A stretch of 39,262 nt of DNA from Pseudobdellovibrionaceae bacterium (GCA_025354795.1 JANXMF010000243.1:1-39262), one strand, 5' to 3'; numbered from the stretch's first letter, positions 8,678 to 18,117 are shown. The notes: generated from the letters alone by a model not told the origin. Translations and numbers: made by a program.

Positions 8678-8760
8678 GACCTGCAAAGGTAGAGGCCCGG
8701 GTGCGCACAAGCAATCTCTGACTGATGGCGTTGGTCATCGTTGCGGCCCAGCAAAAGGCT

Positions 8761-8789
8761 TTGCCTGTCGGTGACAGAAATTTTACTAT
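8761..8789 (+). promoter_or_regulatory. Promoter placing transcription start at the start codon
   Basis: TTGCCT (8761-8766), a 17-base spacer, and TACTAT (8784-8789), each matching 4 of 6 consensus positions. The expected start of transcription is about 8796, the A of the ATG of the next gene. The gene has only a GAGGG one base before the ATG, too close for a normal Shine-Dalgarno, so a leaderless mRNA is possible. Confidence 0.45.
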
Positions 8790-8795
8790 GAGGGC

Positions 8796-9515
8796 ATGAT
8801 AAAAAAATATCTCTGCGCGCTCACTCTGGCGGCGACGGGCCTCACGGCGCACGCCGAAGCGGTGGCAAGCGCCTCTACGGATAAACAGACTTTATTGATT
8901 TTCTTTCTGCAATTGCGCGCGGGCGCTCCTCCACTTACGATTTTGGGTTCCACCGCCCATCGCCCGAAAACCCGTCCACTGCTTCATCTCGTGACCGGTG
9001 GGCTATTAAGGGTGCAAGTCACGCCCCAACAATATGCCGAACATTTGAACCACGAGCTCAATGGCAGCGGCCAATGGCTGACGCTCACCCATTCACACGA
9101 TCCCGAAGCCCGCATTTTGGCGCCGGCACACGAGCTGGTGTGGATTGACGCCCGCTACTCCCATGTGATTTTGCGCGCCAAGGAGCAAACGCCGCTGTTT
9201 GGCGAGCCCAGTTCTGCGGCTTACACGGCGTGTTTGAAAGCGTCCGCCACTTGCGCATTTAAGGCGACGGAAGTCGAACTTGCCGATTCGCGCCTGGTGA
9301 GTAACGAGCGGGGAGCTCAGCTTTTTTATAAAATTCACCCGCTCAACGAGCAGCATATTGATGGCGAAGGCTGGGCGCGCGCGGAAGACTTCCTGGCCTC
9401 CAACATCACCGCGGTTGACAGGCCGTCCTCATCTCTTATAGATGAATTGCTCCCTCCCGTTCGTTGCGTAGCTTCGCCCGCCGATGAGGAACAACCCAAA
9501 GGAGAAGCCAAATGA
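8796..9515 (+). CDS. Secreted protein coupled to metF, function unknown
   Basis: A 239-aa protein with a signal peptide (MIKKYLCALTLAATGLTAHA, cleavage probably after AHA). I do not recognise a defined family. The region around residues 165-200 (GAQLFYKIHPLNEQHIDGEGWARAED, shown here only as a segment with alternating hydrophobic residues and a GWARAED end) resembles an SH3-like beta barrel, a weak impression. The C-terminus is acidic and low in complexity. Its stop overlaps the metF start by 4 nt (ATGA), so the two are co-translated, which is odd for a periplasmic protein and a cytosolic folate enzyme. Confidence 0.68.
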   Translation: MIKKYLCALTLAATGLTAHAEAVASASTDKQTLLIFFLQLRAGAPPLTILGSTAHRPKTRPLLHLVTGGLLRVQVTPQQYAEHLNHELNGSGQWLTLTHSHDPEARILAPAHELVWIDARYSHVILRAKEQTPLFGEPSSAAYTACLKASATCAFKATEVELADSRLVSNERGAQLFYKIHPLNEQHIDGEGWARAEDFLASNITAVDRPSSSLIDELLPPVRCVASPADEEQPKGEAK

Positions 9516-10462
9516 AGGTGAAGGACATCATCGGCGAAACCAAAAACGCCGCCTTCTCTTTTGAAATCGTGCCGCCCACCCGCGGACGTTCCTTGCGCCA
9601 CTTTGTCGAAATCGTTGAACGCCTTATGCCCGCCAACCCAAAGTGGATTGATGTCACGGCCCACGCCTCCAACGTGCACTTCAAAGAGAACGGCGAGGGT
9701 TCGTTTCGCAAATTCACCTTTAAAAAACGACCGGGGACTTTAGGCATTTGCGGCGTCATTCAAAATCGCTTCCAGGTCGACACCGTGGCGCACTTGCTGT
9801 GCTTGGGCTTCACCCGCGAAGAAACCGAAGACGCGCTGATCGAACTCAATTACCTGGGCGCTGAAAATGTTTTTTTGGTACGCGGAGACAATCCCAACTA
9901 CGAAAAAAAATATCCCAATGAAAAGTCGTTTAATAATTACGCCATCGACCTGGTCAAGCAAGTGGTGGATCTCCGTCATGGACGCTTTTTAAACGAAATG
10001 TCCGAGCCATTTGAATTTGATTTCTGTTGCGGAGTCGCCGCTTATCCCGAAAAGCATTTTGAAGCGGCGAACTTCGACGTCGATCTGCATCATCTGAAAA
10101 ACAAAGTGGATGCCGGTGCTGACTATATCGTTACGCAAATGTTTTTTGACAACCAGAGCTTCTACGATTTCGTCGCACGCGCGCGCAAAATGGGCATTGG
10201 GGTTCCGATTGTCCCCGGTCTCAAAACCATAAAGTCCGCGGCGCAACTGAAATCGATCCCGAGCACTTTCCACATCGCCCTGCCCAGCCAATTGGTGAAC
10301 GAAATTCAAGCCAGCCCCAATCACTGCGCCGAGATCGGCGAACGCTGGACTAAAAATCAAGTTCAGGACTTGTTGAGCAAGGGCCATCTCAATATTCATT
10401 TTTACGTCATGAATGATTCAAGCAATGTAATTCAAGTGATCAAATCACTTGGATATCTCTAG
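9512..10462 (+). CDS. metF: 5,10-methylenetetrahydrofolate reductase
   Basis: FAD-dependent TIM-barrel enzyme reducing methylenetetrahydrofolate to 5-methyltetrahydrofolate, the methyl donor for methionine synthesis. Family landmarks are the N-terminal catalytic-Glu segment FSFEIVPPTRG, IDVTAHAS, FLVRGDNP, AAYPEKHFEA, DAGADYIVTQMFFDN and PIVPGLKTI. At 316 aa it is about the bacterial length (290-320 aa) with no C-terminal regulatory domain. AAAGGAG precedes the ATG with a good spacer inside the end of the upstream gene. There are no other methionine genes nearby. Confidence 0.95.
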   Translation: MKVKDIIGETKNAAFSFEIVPPTRGRSLRHFVEIVERLMPANPKWIDVTAHASNVHFKENGEGSFRKFTFKKRPGTLGICGVIQNRFQVDTVAHLLCLGFTREETEDALIELNYLGAENVFLVRGDNPNYEKKYPNEKSFNNYAIDLVKQVVDLRHGRFLNEMSEPFEFDFCCGVAAYPEKHFEAANFDVDLHHLKNKVDAGADYIVTQMFFDNQSFYDFVARARKMGIGVPIVPGLKTIKSAAQLKSIPSTFHIALPSQLVNEIQASPNHCAEIGERWTKNQVQDLLSKGHLNIHFYVMNDSSNVIQVIKSLGYL

Positions 10463-10610
10463 GCCTTCGCGCCGGAATCGATAAGAATTCTTCTGCCCGG
10501 TGACACTCTCCGCGGGCGCTGACACCTGTCCGCACTCACGCACTCGGTGGCCACGAATGGTGGGGGTCAATACGTGAACACCCATACTTCAGTGGTCCAG
10601 TTTTCTTCGC

Positions 10611-11903
10611 TCACAAATACCGATCAAAAAGCTTCTTATAATGCCCTTGCACCGCAGACAAATCCACCCGATTGAAAAAACTCGAAAAACTCATCCACAC
10701 CGCAAGCCCATTTAGGTCGCGAAAGTGCGGCGGCAGATAAAGTGGGGGATCGATAATCCCTTCCACATGCTTAGCATAAAGAAGGGGGATATCTTCGACA
10801 TGTAATTTCCCCAAGAACAAATACGGTATTAAGAACGGCTTTGAAGCGCGAATCGCCGAACGCAAGAAATTGTAATTCTCCACGAAGCCCTTGCAGTAAG
10901 AAATATCCTTAGTAAACGGAGCCCCACCCTCAAGCGTCCCGCCGCGAAAAACTCGCAGCGCGTGAGTGACGCACTCCTGCTCGGTGTAACCTTCGGTGCG
11001 CAAGTATTCGATCACCTGCAGCAGATCGGCGCCGTCTTCGGCCTTCTCGATACAGATGATGCGGTCGTTGATCTGTTTGGCGCGCTGGATGAAACTGCGA
11101 AAAGTGAAAATCTCCATAATCACCGCCAAACCCTCTTGGGTGCATGCGCAGCGCGGGGGACCAATGCTTAAAAATTCGCACACTTTTTGGGCGCGGCCGT
11201 TGAGCGTGGTGCCGACGTGCACCCAGCCTTCGTGCACTTCATAAAGATCCACATCGCGAACCGAAAACATCGCGCCCTGGCGGATCTTCACTTTGTCACC
11301 GCCCGCGGCCGCGTCGGCGACAATCCCATCGGACAATTTAGCCAGGACTTTTTGGGTGCCGAAATATTGACCAAAGCGCGTGTTTAGAGTTTCCACCACT
11401 TGTTCGGCGGGAATATTTTCCGGATAAACGATTTCAGGCAGCGAAGTTCCGATTCCGGTCAAAATTCCGTAAAGTAAATGCGCCATCTCCGAAATCGAAT
11501 TCACATCCTGGGCAAAGCAATCTTTGGGACTGCCGTAGAGACCGCGGGAGTAGCGATAAAAGTCTGGCGTGCCGCGCGCACTGAGCATTTGCACAACCTG
11601 CATATACTCTTCGCAAATGGCGTGCAGATGTTTGCCGAGGTCATCCTCGGCTCCCAGCGTACGGCCAATCTCCTCCTGCAGGACTCTAAGCTCCGCATGT
11701 TTTTCGCGCGGCTCAAACCCGAGGGGGATGCTTTCATAGTGAGCTTTGGCGTCTTTCGGCAGCGTGCGGAACTGCCCTTGGATCAATTGCGCCTCCCATT
11801 CGGGCGGAACGCGAATACTGTTTAGAATTCGAATTGGCTTTTGCGCCGAGATGATTTTGCTCGACAACCCTTTGATTTTTTCTTTGTAGGTTACAAAAGA
11901 CAT
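10611..11903 (-). CDS. QEGLA-motif (DUF1704/MATCAP-like) putative metallopeptidase
   Basis: A 430-aa protein of the DUF1704 family, annotated in bacteria as flavohemoglobin expression-modulating QEGLA motif protein. The family also contains the eukaryotic MATCAP tubulin tyrosine carboxypeptidases, which are zinc enzymes with an HExxxH site. Here the site reads HEGWVH (H224, E225, H229), and the family-defining TQEGLA (Q256, E257) supplies the likely third ligand. It has no signal peptide, so it should be cytosolic. It starts three bases after the stop of the outer-membrane protein gene and has no clear ribosome site of its own, so it is probably translated by coupling. A carboxypeptidase activity is an inference from the family; no bacterial substrate is known to me. 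Confidence 0.85.
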   Translation of the reverse strand: MSFVTYKEKIKGLSSKIISAQKPIRILNSIRVPPEWEAQLIQGQFRTLPKDAKAHYESIPLGFEPREKHAELRVLQEEIGRTLGAEDDLGKHLHAICEEYMQVVQMLSARGTPDFYRYSRGLYGSPKDCFAQDVNSISEMAHLLYGILTGIGTSLPEIVYPENIPAEQVVETLNTRFGQYFGTQKVLAKLSDGIVADAAAGGDKVKIRQGAMFSVRDVDLYEVHEGWVHVGTTLNGRAQKVCEFLSIGPPRCACTQEGLAVIMEIFTFRSFIQRAKQINDRIICIEKAEDGADLLQVIEYLRTEGYTEQECVTHALRVFRGGTLEGGAPFTKDISYCKGFVENYNFLRSAIRASKPFLIPYLFLGKLHVEDIPLLYAKHVEGIIDPPLYLPPHFRDLNGLAVWMSFSSFFNRVDLSAVQGHYKKLFDRYL

Positions 11904-11906
11904 GAC

Positions 11907-12710
11907 TTAGAAAAAGAATGAAAGCTTGGCCACGTAACGGCTGGTGGCGAACAGATTCGAATATTCAAGCCCCATTTTACATACTAAAAGTTTAAGTTCG
12001 CCGCCCAGCAGCCACTGAGTTCCGGAACGTGAAACTTTCGCTTGTCCGGAAGAATTGTAGGCCGGATTGAAAACTAAATTGCCCGAGGCCGAAAGATCGC
12101 CCGTGGCCGATACCATTCCCACACCGAAGTAAGGCTCCACCAAGCCCAGATTCTTGCTCGCCAACAGAGTCAGAGCGGTCTGCGTATCCGTGAATTTATA
12201 AGTCGCCGCCACATTGTTCGCGGTGTTGTTAAACTCAGCCGCACTGCGAGTAAACGAAGCGCGCACGGCCGCGCTGAACGGCCAATCTAAAAACCCTTCG
12301 GTCGGAGTCCACTTGCCAGCTAAACTAAATGTATTGAATTTGAAATCCGAGCTGCCCACCTTTGGCACCAAACCCACTTCGGCGGTAAAGCCCAGCGGAA
12401 TACTGAACAAACCGACGAGCGCGAGATCCGGCAAGCGCTTCACATCGGAATTGGGATCCGCCTGCAGCACCAAATCATGGATGTGGGGCGTGTTCGTCAT
12501 CCCCCCAATCAAGCCCACTTCAAAACTGAAAACGTTGCCGAGTGTGCTCGCTCCCGATACAGTGGTATGAGCAAAGTTGGCAGAAAAATCGCCGGTCAAT
12601 TTTTGTAGGGCATCTTCGTCAATATTTGTGAGTGCCAGGCTTGCAGCAAAGCTTATCGACGAGATTAGCAACAGACTTAAACACGGGAAAAGATATTGAA
12701 TCCTATACAC
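11907..12710 (-). CDS. Outer-membrane beta-barrel protein, function unknown
   Basis: A 267-aa protein with a signal peptide (about residues 1-22, ending SISFA) and a mature part made of alternating hydrophobic/polar strands. It ends in KLSFFF, the C-terminal aromatic signature recognised by the BAM complex, so it is probably an outer-membrane barrel of about 10-12 strands. No family is recognised. The GTG start is supported by AGGAGG with a five-base spacer. It is the first gene of a two-gene unit with the QEGLA metalloprotein and is divergent from the subtilase lipoprotein gene (176 nt AT-rich intergenic region). Confidence 0.72.
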   Translation of the reverse strand: MYRIQYLFPCLSLLLISSISFAASLALTNIDEDALQKLTGDFSANFAHTTVSGASTLGNVFSFEVGLIGGMTNTPHIHDLVLQADPNSDVKRLPDLALVGLFSIPLGFTAEVGLVPKVGSSDFKFNTFSLAGKWTPTEGFLDWPFSAAVRASFTRSAAEFNNTANNVAATYKFTDTQTALTLLASKNLGLVEPYFGVGMVSATGDLSASGNLVFNPAYNSSGQAKVSRSGTQWLLGGELKLLVCKMGLEYSNLFATSRYVAKLSFFF

Positions 12711-12886
12711 AAAAGCCTCCTTGGTAAAAATATCTTATCCATCTCATAATGGCCCACCTAGTAGTTTTGAGCACTTAACGCATATAGTCCTGTAAAAAAT
12801 TCCAATCTCCTCGTTTACGCAAAAAAATATACAGCTCTGGCAACACTCATTACCTTCACCGGCGGGGATACGAAAAGGGGGATATT

Positions 12887-15800
12887 GTGAAGGGGCTAAT
12901 CAATACACAAATTTTAGTTTTAACGGTGGCGGCGGCCGTCATCAGCGGTTGCACCAAATCAAACGACGGCGCAAAGCTGGCAGGTCCGCAAGTCGGCAGC
13001 GATTTGTTTAGCAATCGTCCGATCGCGAGTGCGCCGGATTTAACCGTAGTTACGTTTTCTGAACCGCCGCTCCTAGCGGTTTCAGTGAAAACCAAGCATG
13101 GATGGAATGTCCCCGCTTCCGCCAAACGCAAACTCTTGGCACAACATGCCGACTTCGAGGCCAAACTAAAATCCCTCGCGCCAGATGCCAAAATTATTTA
13201 TCGCTACCACATGACTTTGAATGCAATGGCGATTTTCACCGCTGCGGATCTGACCAACCAGTTGCAAGCGATCGCCGGCGTGAAAACCGTCAGTGCCGCG
13301 CGCCAGATGGCGAGGCCAGAAGCACTTAATATTGCTCAAGCCGCACCTCCCGCGGCCGGCGGCCCGCCCGCTGCAGTCAATTCGGTCAATTTCATCGGCA
13401 GCGAAGCGGCCCACAAGCTGGGTTACACCGGTAAAGGAATGCGCATCGGAATCTTAGACACTGGCATCGACTACACTCACGCCATGCTTGGCGGCAGCGG
13501 TAAAAAAGATGATTTCACGGCCAATAATCCAGCCCTTCCCAATGCCGCCTTCCCGAATAGTAAAGTTGTCGGTGGAATAGATTTGGTCGGAACCAACTTC
13601 AATTCGGCCTCTCCCGATCATGCCGCTCACCAGCCGATTCCTGACGCCAACCCAATCGATGAAGCAGGTCATGGTTCCCATGTCGCAGGCACGATCGCAG
13701 GCCATGGTAATGGCTTGACAACTTACGATGGCGTGGCTCCCGACGCTCAACTCTATGCCATAAAAGTTTTTGGCAAAGAAGGTTCGACAGCCGACGCCGT
13801 GGTTATCGCGGGCTTTGAATTCGCGGCCGATCCCAATGGTGATCTAAATCCTGACGACCAACTCGATGTTATCAATATGTCTTTGGGCGGCGCCTTTGGC
13901 CAACCGCAAATTCTTTACACCGAAGCCATTCGCAACCTTTCCCGTGCCGGCACCGTAGTTGTTGCCGCCGCTGGAAATGCTGGACCCATTGATTACATCG
14001 TCGGCGCGCCCTCCACTTCGGATGACGCGTTGTCAGTTGCCGCCAGTATTGACGGTGCACCCGTCAATTGGAAGTTCGCAACCGCCCTCTTCTCGAGCGC
14101 GACCCAGCCCGCACTGTTAGTTAAGGAAGTCGAGGGGCCGGTCTCTAAGCCCATCGCGGACAGTGCTGGAATCAGGGGACCGCTAGTCGACATCGGTGAT
14201 GCTAGCACTGATTTGACTCCCGACCAGAAGGCGGAGCTCGCTGGAAAAGTCGCGCTCATCGTGCGCGGAACCGTAAGCTTCGCGGTGAAATTGCAGCGCG
14301 CGGCCGACGCCGGCGCGATTGGAGTCGTAGTCTACAATAATGCACCGGCAGATCCGATTCCGATGGGCGGTGACCCCCATGTCGATATCCCGGCTTTCAT
14401 GGTGAGCCAAGCCTTGGGCTTGCAGCTCATCGAGCAAATGAAGACCGGCCCGGTATCGGTGCAGTTCAAGACGGATCAAACTATCGATGAACCGCAGAAC
14501 ATTGACACCATCACTTCGTTTTCCTCGAAAGGTCCGCGCTCCGAAGACAACTTGATCAAACCCGAGGTTTCCGCACCAGGGCAAAACATCACCTCGGCCG
14601 GAATGGGCACTGGCAATCTGGGCGTGAAAATGGATGGCACCAGCATGGCCACTCCTCATATGGTGGGAGCGATCGCGCTGATCAAGCAAGCCCATCCAGA
14701 CTTGAGTTCAGATGAAATCAAATCGCTGGCGATGAACACATCCAAACTCTTGAATAACAAAGATGGTTTAATTCCAACCACTATGCAAGGTGCCGGACGA
14801 ATTCAAATCGACGCCGCCATTCAAGCTGAAGTTGTCAGCGAGACTTCCTCTCTGAGCCTGGGCCGAGTGCAATTGCAACAGGTCAATATTATTCTGCGCC
14901 AGTTCGCAATCCGCAATTTGACCGGTTCGGACCTTACTTTGAACACTGCGGTGGACTCTACGCCTGGCATGAAGATTGATGTCCCCGCGACAGTGCATTT
15001 GGCGCCGCACGCGAAAACGATGGTGACGGCAAAATTCACCTTCACGCAAAGCAACGCCAACCGCTTCTTCTTTGAACTCGATGGCCGCATCTTTTTCAAA
15101 GAGGGCAGTAAAACCGTGTTGCAAATTCCCGCGATGGCGATTCGTACCGAAGCTTCGCAGCTGAGCGCGACCGGGACCGTCGGAAGTTCACTGGTGATAA
15201 AAAATGCCAGCCCCAATTCCGGTATTGCGTTGCCATTCAACTTGATCGGCGAAGACAAGCCCAAGGCCGTTCCCGGACCGGCCCTCGCATGGCAGAGTCG
15301 CAGCTGCGATCTGCAATCGGTTGGATACCGCATCGTCGAAGCCGATACGGCTAACGGAAAAATTGATGTCATACAGTTCGCGTTTAAGCTCTTCACGCCC
15401 GTGACCACTTGGCACTTGTGCTCGATCTCGGTACTGATTGACAGCGACGGTGACGGAATAGCCGATCAAGAATTGGCTGGAGTCACTGGTTCTGGTCTTG
15501 AAGGAGTGGCTCAGGCTGCGTTCGCGTCAGTACTGCTCGATGCGGCCAAAGCCCGCGATATTCGCCTAGCTTACGAAAAGGACTTAAGCGCCGGTAAAGT
15601 GAGTCCGCTCAGTTACGCGAAAGCTGTGATTGGCATCGCGCCGATGGCGGCGTTTGATCAATCGACCGTGGCCGTGATTCAAGCACCGGTTTCGGCCTTG
15701 GCTCTAGGTAAGGACGGCATGCTCAATATTCGCATGGCAGCGCAAGCCGAAGGCGGCGAAACTATCGAAGCGGACAAGTTCCTTGGTCCCGGCACCGGCA

Positions 15801-15991
15801 CGTCCTCCAAGATTTCGCCGGATATCAAGGCTCAAGGCTTTTATGGCATGGAAGAAGTCGTTGACGTCGCGGCCGGTGGCGCACCGGTGGACGTGATCAA
15901 AGGCAACGGCACTGAAAAGCTAGTGCTCTACTACCCGTTGAATGAATTCAAAGTTCACGGTGAGGATGCGCAGGAACAAATTATTCATTGA
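12887..15991 (+). CDS. Large subtilisin-family (S8) protease lipoprotein with PA insert
   Basis: Secreted serine endopeptidase of 1034 aa. The signal peptide ends in a lipobox ISGC, so the protein is lipid-anchored near residue 22. A propeptide-like region (about 40-150) is followed by the S8 domain with D191 (GILDTGID), H262 (GHGSHVAG), oxyanion N364 (AAAGNAGP) and S586 (GTSMATPH), all present. A protease-associated (PA) domain is inserted between N364 and S586 (about 425-530), as in lactocepin/C5a-peptidase-like enzymes. About 400 further residues of beta-rich, unassigned sequence follow. The GTG start has AGGGGG just upstream. Likely role is extracellular protein degradation; anchoring suggests it works at the cell surface or periplasm. 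Confidence 0.92.
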   Translation: MKGLINTQILVLTVAAAVISGCTKSNDGAKLAGPQVGSDLFSNRPIASAPDLTVVTFSEPPLLAVSVKTKHGWNVPASAKRKLLAQHADFEAKLKSLAPDAKIIYRYHMTLNAMAIFTAADLTNQLQAIAGVKTVSAARQMARPEALNIAQAAPPAAGGPPAAVNSVNFIGSEAAHKLGYTGKGMRIGILDTGIDYTHAMLGGSGKKDDFTANNPALPNAAFPNSKVVGGIDLVGTNFNSASPDHAAHQPIPDANPIDEAGHGSHVAGTIAGHGNGLTTYDGVAPDAQLYAIKVFGKEGSTADAVVIAGFEFAADPNGDLNPDDQLDVINMSLGGAFGQPQILYTEAIRNLSRAGTVVVAAAGNAGPIDYIVGAPSTSDDALSVAASIDGAPVNWKFATALFSSATQPALLVKEVEGPVSKPIADSAGIRGPLVDIGDASTDLTPDQKAELAGKVALIVRGTVSFAVKLQRAADAGAIGVVVYNNAPADPIPMGGDPHVDIPAFMVSQALGLQLIEQMKTGPVSVQFKTDQTIDEPQNIDTITSFSSKGPRSEDNLIKPEVSAPGQNITSAGMGTGNLGVKMDGTSMATPHMVGAIALIKQAHPDLSSDEIKSLAMNTSKLLNNKDGLIPTTMQGAGRIQIDAAIQAEVVSETSSLSLGRVQLQQVNIILRQFAIRNLTGSDLTLNTAVDSTPGMKIDVPATVHLAPHAKTMVTAKFTFTQSNANRFFFELDGRIFFKEGSKTVLQIPAMAIRTEASQLSATGTVGSSLVIKNASPNSGIALPFNLIGEDKPKAVPGPALAWQSRSCDLQSVGYRIVEADTANGKIDVIQFAFKLFTPVTTWHLCSISVLIDSDGDGIADQELAGVTGSGLEGVAQAAFASVLLDAAKARDIRLAYEKDLSAGKVSPLSYAKAVIGIAPMAAFDQSTVAVIQAPVSALALGKDGMLNIRMAAQAEGGETIEADKFLGPGTGTSSKISPDIKAQGFYGMEEVVDVAAGGAPVDVIKGNGTEKLVLYYPLNEFKVHGEDAQEQIIH

Positions 15992-16245
15992 TCGCCATTC
16001 GACAACAGACCCTGGGCTATCAAAATCGCGGCGATGCGCTAAAAACCCGAGCGCGAAAGCCGCAGTTTTTCGCAAGGGCTCTGCGCACTAAAACCGGCGC
16101 CTCGGCAAAAAGCGTCTTCATCTCGTGCCACTTAGCACTGGCACATAGTTTGCTTGTTTCTCCTCATTATATATGCCGCCAAAAGTTTAATTCCCGGTTG
16201 CACTATCATAAGAACGCGGTGCTCTGGAAACCTGTTGGAGTACAC

Positions 16246-17883
16246 GTGTCTCTACACGCGATTATGCTAAATAAACGTCCATCCCATTCATATGTAAACC
16301 CTTCTTGGATTGTAAAATTTATTACATTCCTGCTGATCTTGGCCGGTGGCTCATTGGCCGCGGCCGACGCCTGTGACGTTGTCCTACAGATGTCCTCCTA
16401 CAACCTCAACCTTCCGCGCTCGCTTAGAATTTCACCGGAGTCTATTGAGCATTTGCTGGAAACTCCCGACCACGCCCGCCTGCTCGAGGCACTGTCGCGG
16501 GTTTTTTCCGCACTCGACGAAGAACAGATGAGCCAAATTGGCAAAATTTTGAATGTGGACTTCGCGGGCGAAACGCCGGACTTGCGCGCGCACGCATTTT
16601 TCAAACTTCGGCCGGACCTGATCACGCCCAGTGTGGGCAGAAACTACGCTCTATTGAGCGAATCTGAAGTGGCGCAAAAACTCGATGCCGATGATCTCGC
16701 GCTTTTAGCCTACTTGTTAAAAGATATCACCCGTATTCCTGGCCTCACCGGTGTCGACGCCATGGTACTTGGTAACACGCTCGACTCCTATCTTCCTCGC
16801 CTGCGCTTGATCTTGCATGATACGAATTATCGCTTAATCATCGCTGACCTTTTGAATTCTGCTCGGGTGCGCGGACTTTTTTTGGGCGTAAGTCAGAAAG
16901 TGGAAGGTCAACGGATTGGCATCAAGGCCATTCTCGAAAGCAAACTTGAGGTCATGACGAACAATGTGGCGCGCGGGGATATTGCCGCCAGTACCAGCAA
17001 GTGGCTGCTGCTTTATCTGCACAGCTTCAGCATCGCAGCCGCTCGCGAAGGGGTTGAGTCGGAGCAAGAGTTCATGGGCCGACAGGGTAAACCACCCCAC
17101 TGGATCGATCGCGAGCCGTATTTTGCCGCACTCGAATCGTCTATGGTTAAAAAAGCCCAGATGCAGAATTCGCTGGACAGTATCGTGGCCCTCCTTGACT
17201 TTATTTTTTTCCAGACTCCCCTTCCCGCTTCGTCGGCCCGCATCTATCGCGCCCTCATCGACTCAAGCAAAGCCTTACTCTTACCGTTAAAAACTAAGGC
17301 CAATGAGTTCACGGTTGAACAAAGACGCTTAGCTGCGCGCCAGGCTGAAGAGCGGCCCCGCCCGGCTTTTGTTTTTAGATTTGCGGAAGAACCAATAGCT
17401 GTCGCTCCTTTTATTCGGGTGCGAACTTCAGAAGCGCGCCCAGAAACCAAGCCCGCGGGCGAAGGCGATCGCTCCCCGCCGAATTCATTGCGGGACTTCA
17501 CATCCTTTGTGGACGCGCCTCGTGACCTCCACGCCTTGGTACCCGGACAACTCTATGGATTTTGGTTTTTACGCAACAACTCCATGAAGCCTCAGAGCGT
17601 GCAATTTGGTCCGGACGCCCTCGTGTGGTTTCGCGCCAATCCCGAGTTCGGCCGCCGTTTCATTGATGCCTTACATTTTGGCCACGCCCGGAGCAATGGG
17701 CAGTCTGGAATTAAGGTACTCCGCGGGCGCTCGCCACTACACGATGGCCTAGTTTTCGAAGTGAAAATTTCCGGCACCGGGTTGCGTGGACTCGCGCTCT
17801 ATGTCTCGGGCCAATGGCAGTTGCTGGATGTGGTGAAAAAGGACGGCCTGGATCGCGCGATAATGTCTGCGCATTCACTTTAA
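16246..17883 (+). CDS. Secreted 545-aa protein, function unknown
   Basis: The frame is open from 15988, but the first 86 codons look non-coding. GTG 16246 has GGAG at 16237-16240 with a five-base spacer; ATG 16264 is the alternative. A signal peptide or TM segment lies around residues 20-42 (FITFLLILAGGSLAAADA). The remainder is mostly helical by composition to about residue 400. A more beta-like C-terminal part (about 420-545) includes LYGFWFLRNN and LRGLALYVSGQWQLLDVV. I recognise no domain. It follows the subtilase by 254 nt on the same strand and could be transcribed with it, but no functional link is seen. Confidence 0.68.
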   Translation: MSLHAIMLNKRPSHSYVNPSWIVKFITFLLILAGGSLAAADACDVVLQMSSYNLNLPRSLRISPESIEHLLETPDHARLLEALSRVFSALDEEQMSQIGKILNVDFAGETPDLRAHAFFKLRPDLITPSVGRNYALLSESEVAQKLDADDLALLAYLLKDITRIPGLTGVDAMVLGNTLDSYLPRLRLILHDTNYRLIIADLLNSARVRGLFLGVSQKVEGQRIGIKAILESKLEVMTNNVARGDIAASTSKWLLLYLHSFSIAAAREGVESEQEFMGRQGKPPHWIDREPYFAALESSMVKKAQMQNSLDSIVALLDFIFFQTPLPASSARIYRALIDSSKALLLPLKTKANEFTVEQRRLAARQAEERPRPAFVFRFAEEPIAVAPFIRVRTSEARPETKPAGEGDRSPPNSLRDFTSFVDAPRDLHALVPGQLYGFWFLRNNSMKPQSVQFGPDALVWFRANPEFGRRFIDALHFGHARSNGQSGIKVLRGRSPLHDGLVFEVKISGTGLRGLALYVSGQWQLLDVVKKDGLDRAIMSAHSL

Positions 17884-18097
17884 CTTGGTTTGCCAGCCAA
17901 GAGTGCTTCCGCCAGTCCCACAAGCCGAATAGCGCGCCCGCGCAATGCTCGGACCAAGCCGTAGCCCAATCCATAAATCCAGCAAATGGAGCCGGAGGTG
18001 CGGGATTGACCATTATTCCCGTCAAACGATTGAACGAATGTAAGTAACAAACGCCAAATTGCAGCGAATAGAACTTAATGATCCGCGCATCAAACCC

Positions 18098-18112
18098 GGC
18101 ACTCCTCGTGCC
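18098..18112 (-). terminator. Weak hairpin after the HNH gene
   Basis: GGCAC/GTGCC five-base stem with a five-base loop, six bases after the HNH stop on the minus strand, followed there by GGGTTTG. The U-run is poor, so it is only a weak terminator candidate. Confidence 0.25.
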
Positions 18113-18117
18113 CCATC

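Noticed and set aside
15988-16245. Extension of the 545-aa frame back to a TTG overlapping the subtilase stop.
   Set aside because: The first 86 codons have no protein-like pattern and would place a signal peptide more than 100 residues in. The GTG at 16246 has a proper ribosome site.
17880-18074. A 65-codon minus-strand open frame between the 545-aa gene and the HNH gene, ending YGLVRALRGRAIRLVGLAEALLAGKPS-like in short stretches.
   Set aside because: It looks hydrophobic and somewhat protein-like, but has only TTG-type starts, no ribosome site, low GC at third positions in its first half, and its stop overlaps the stop of the 545-aa gene. Not enough to call a gene.
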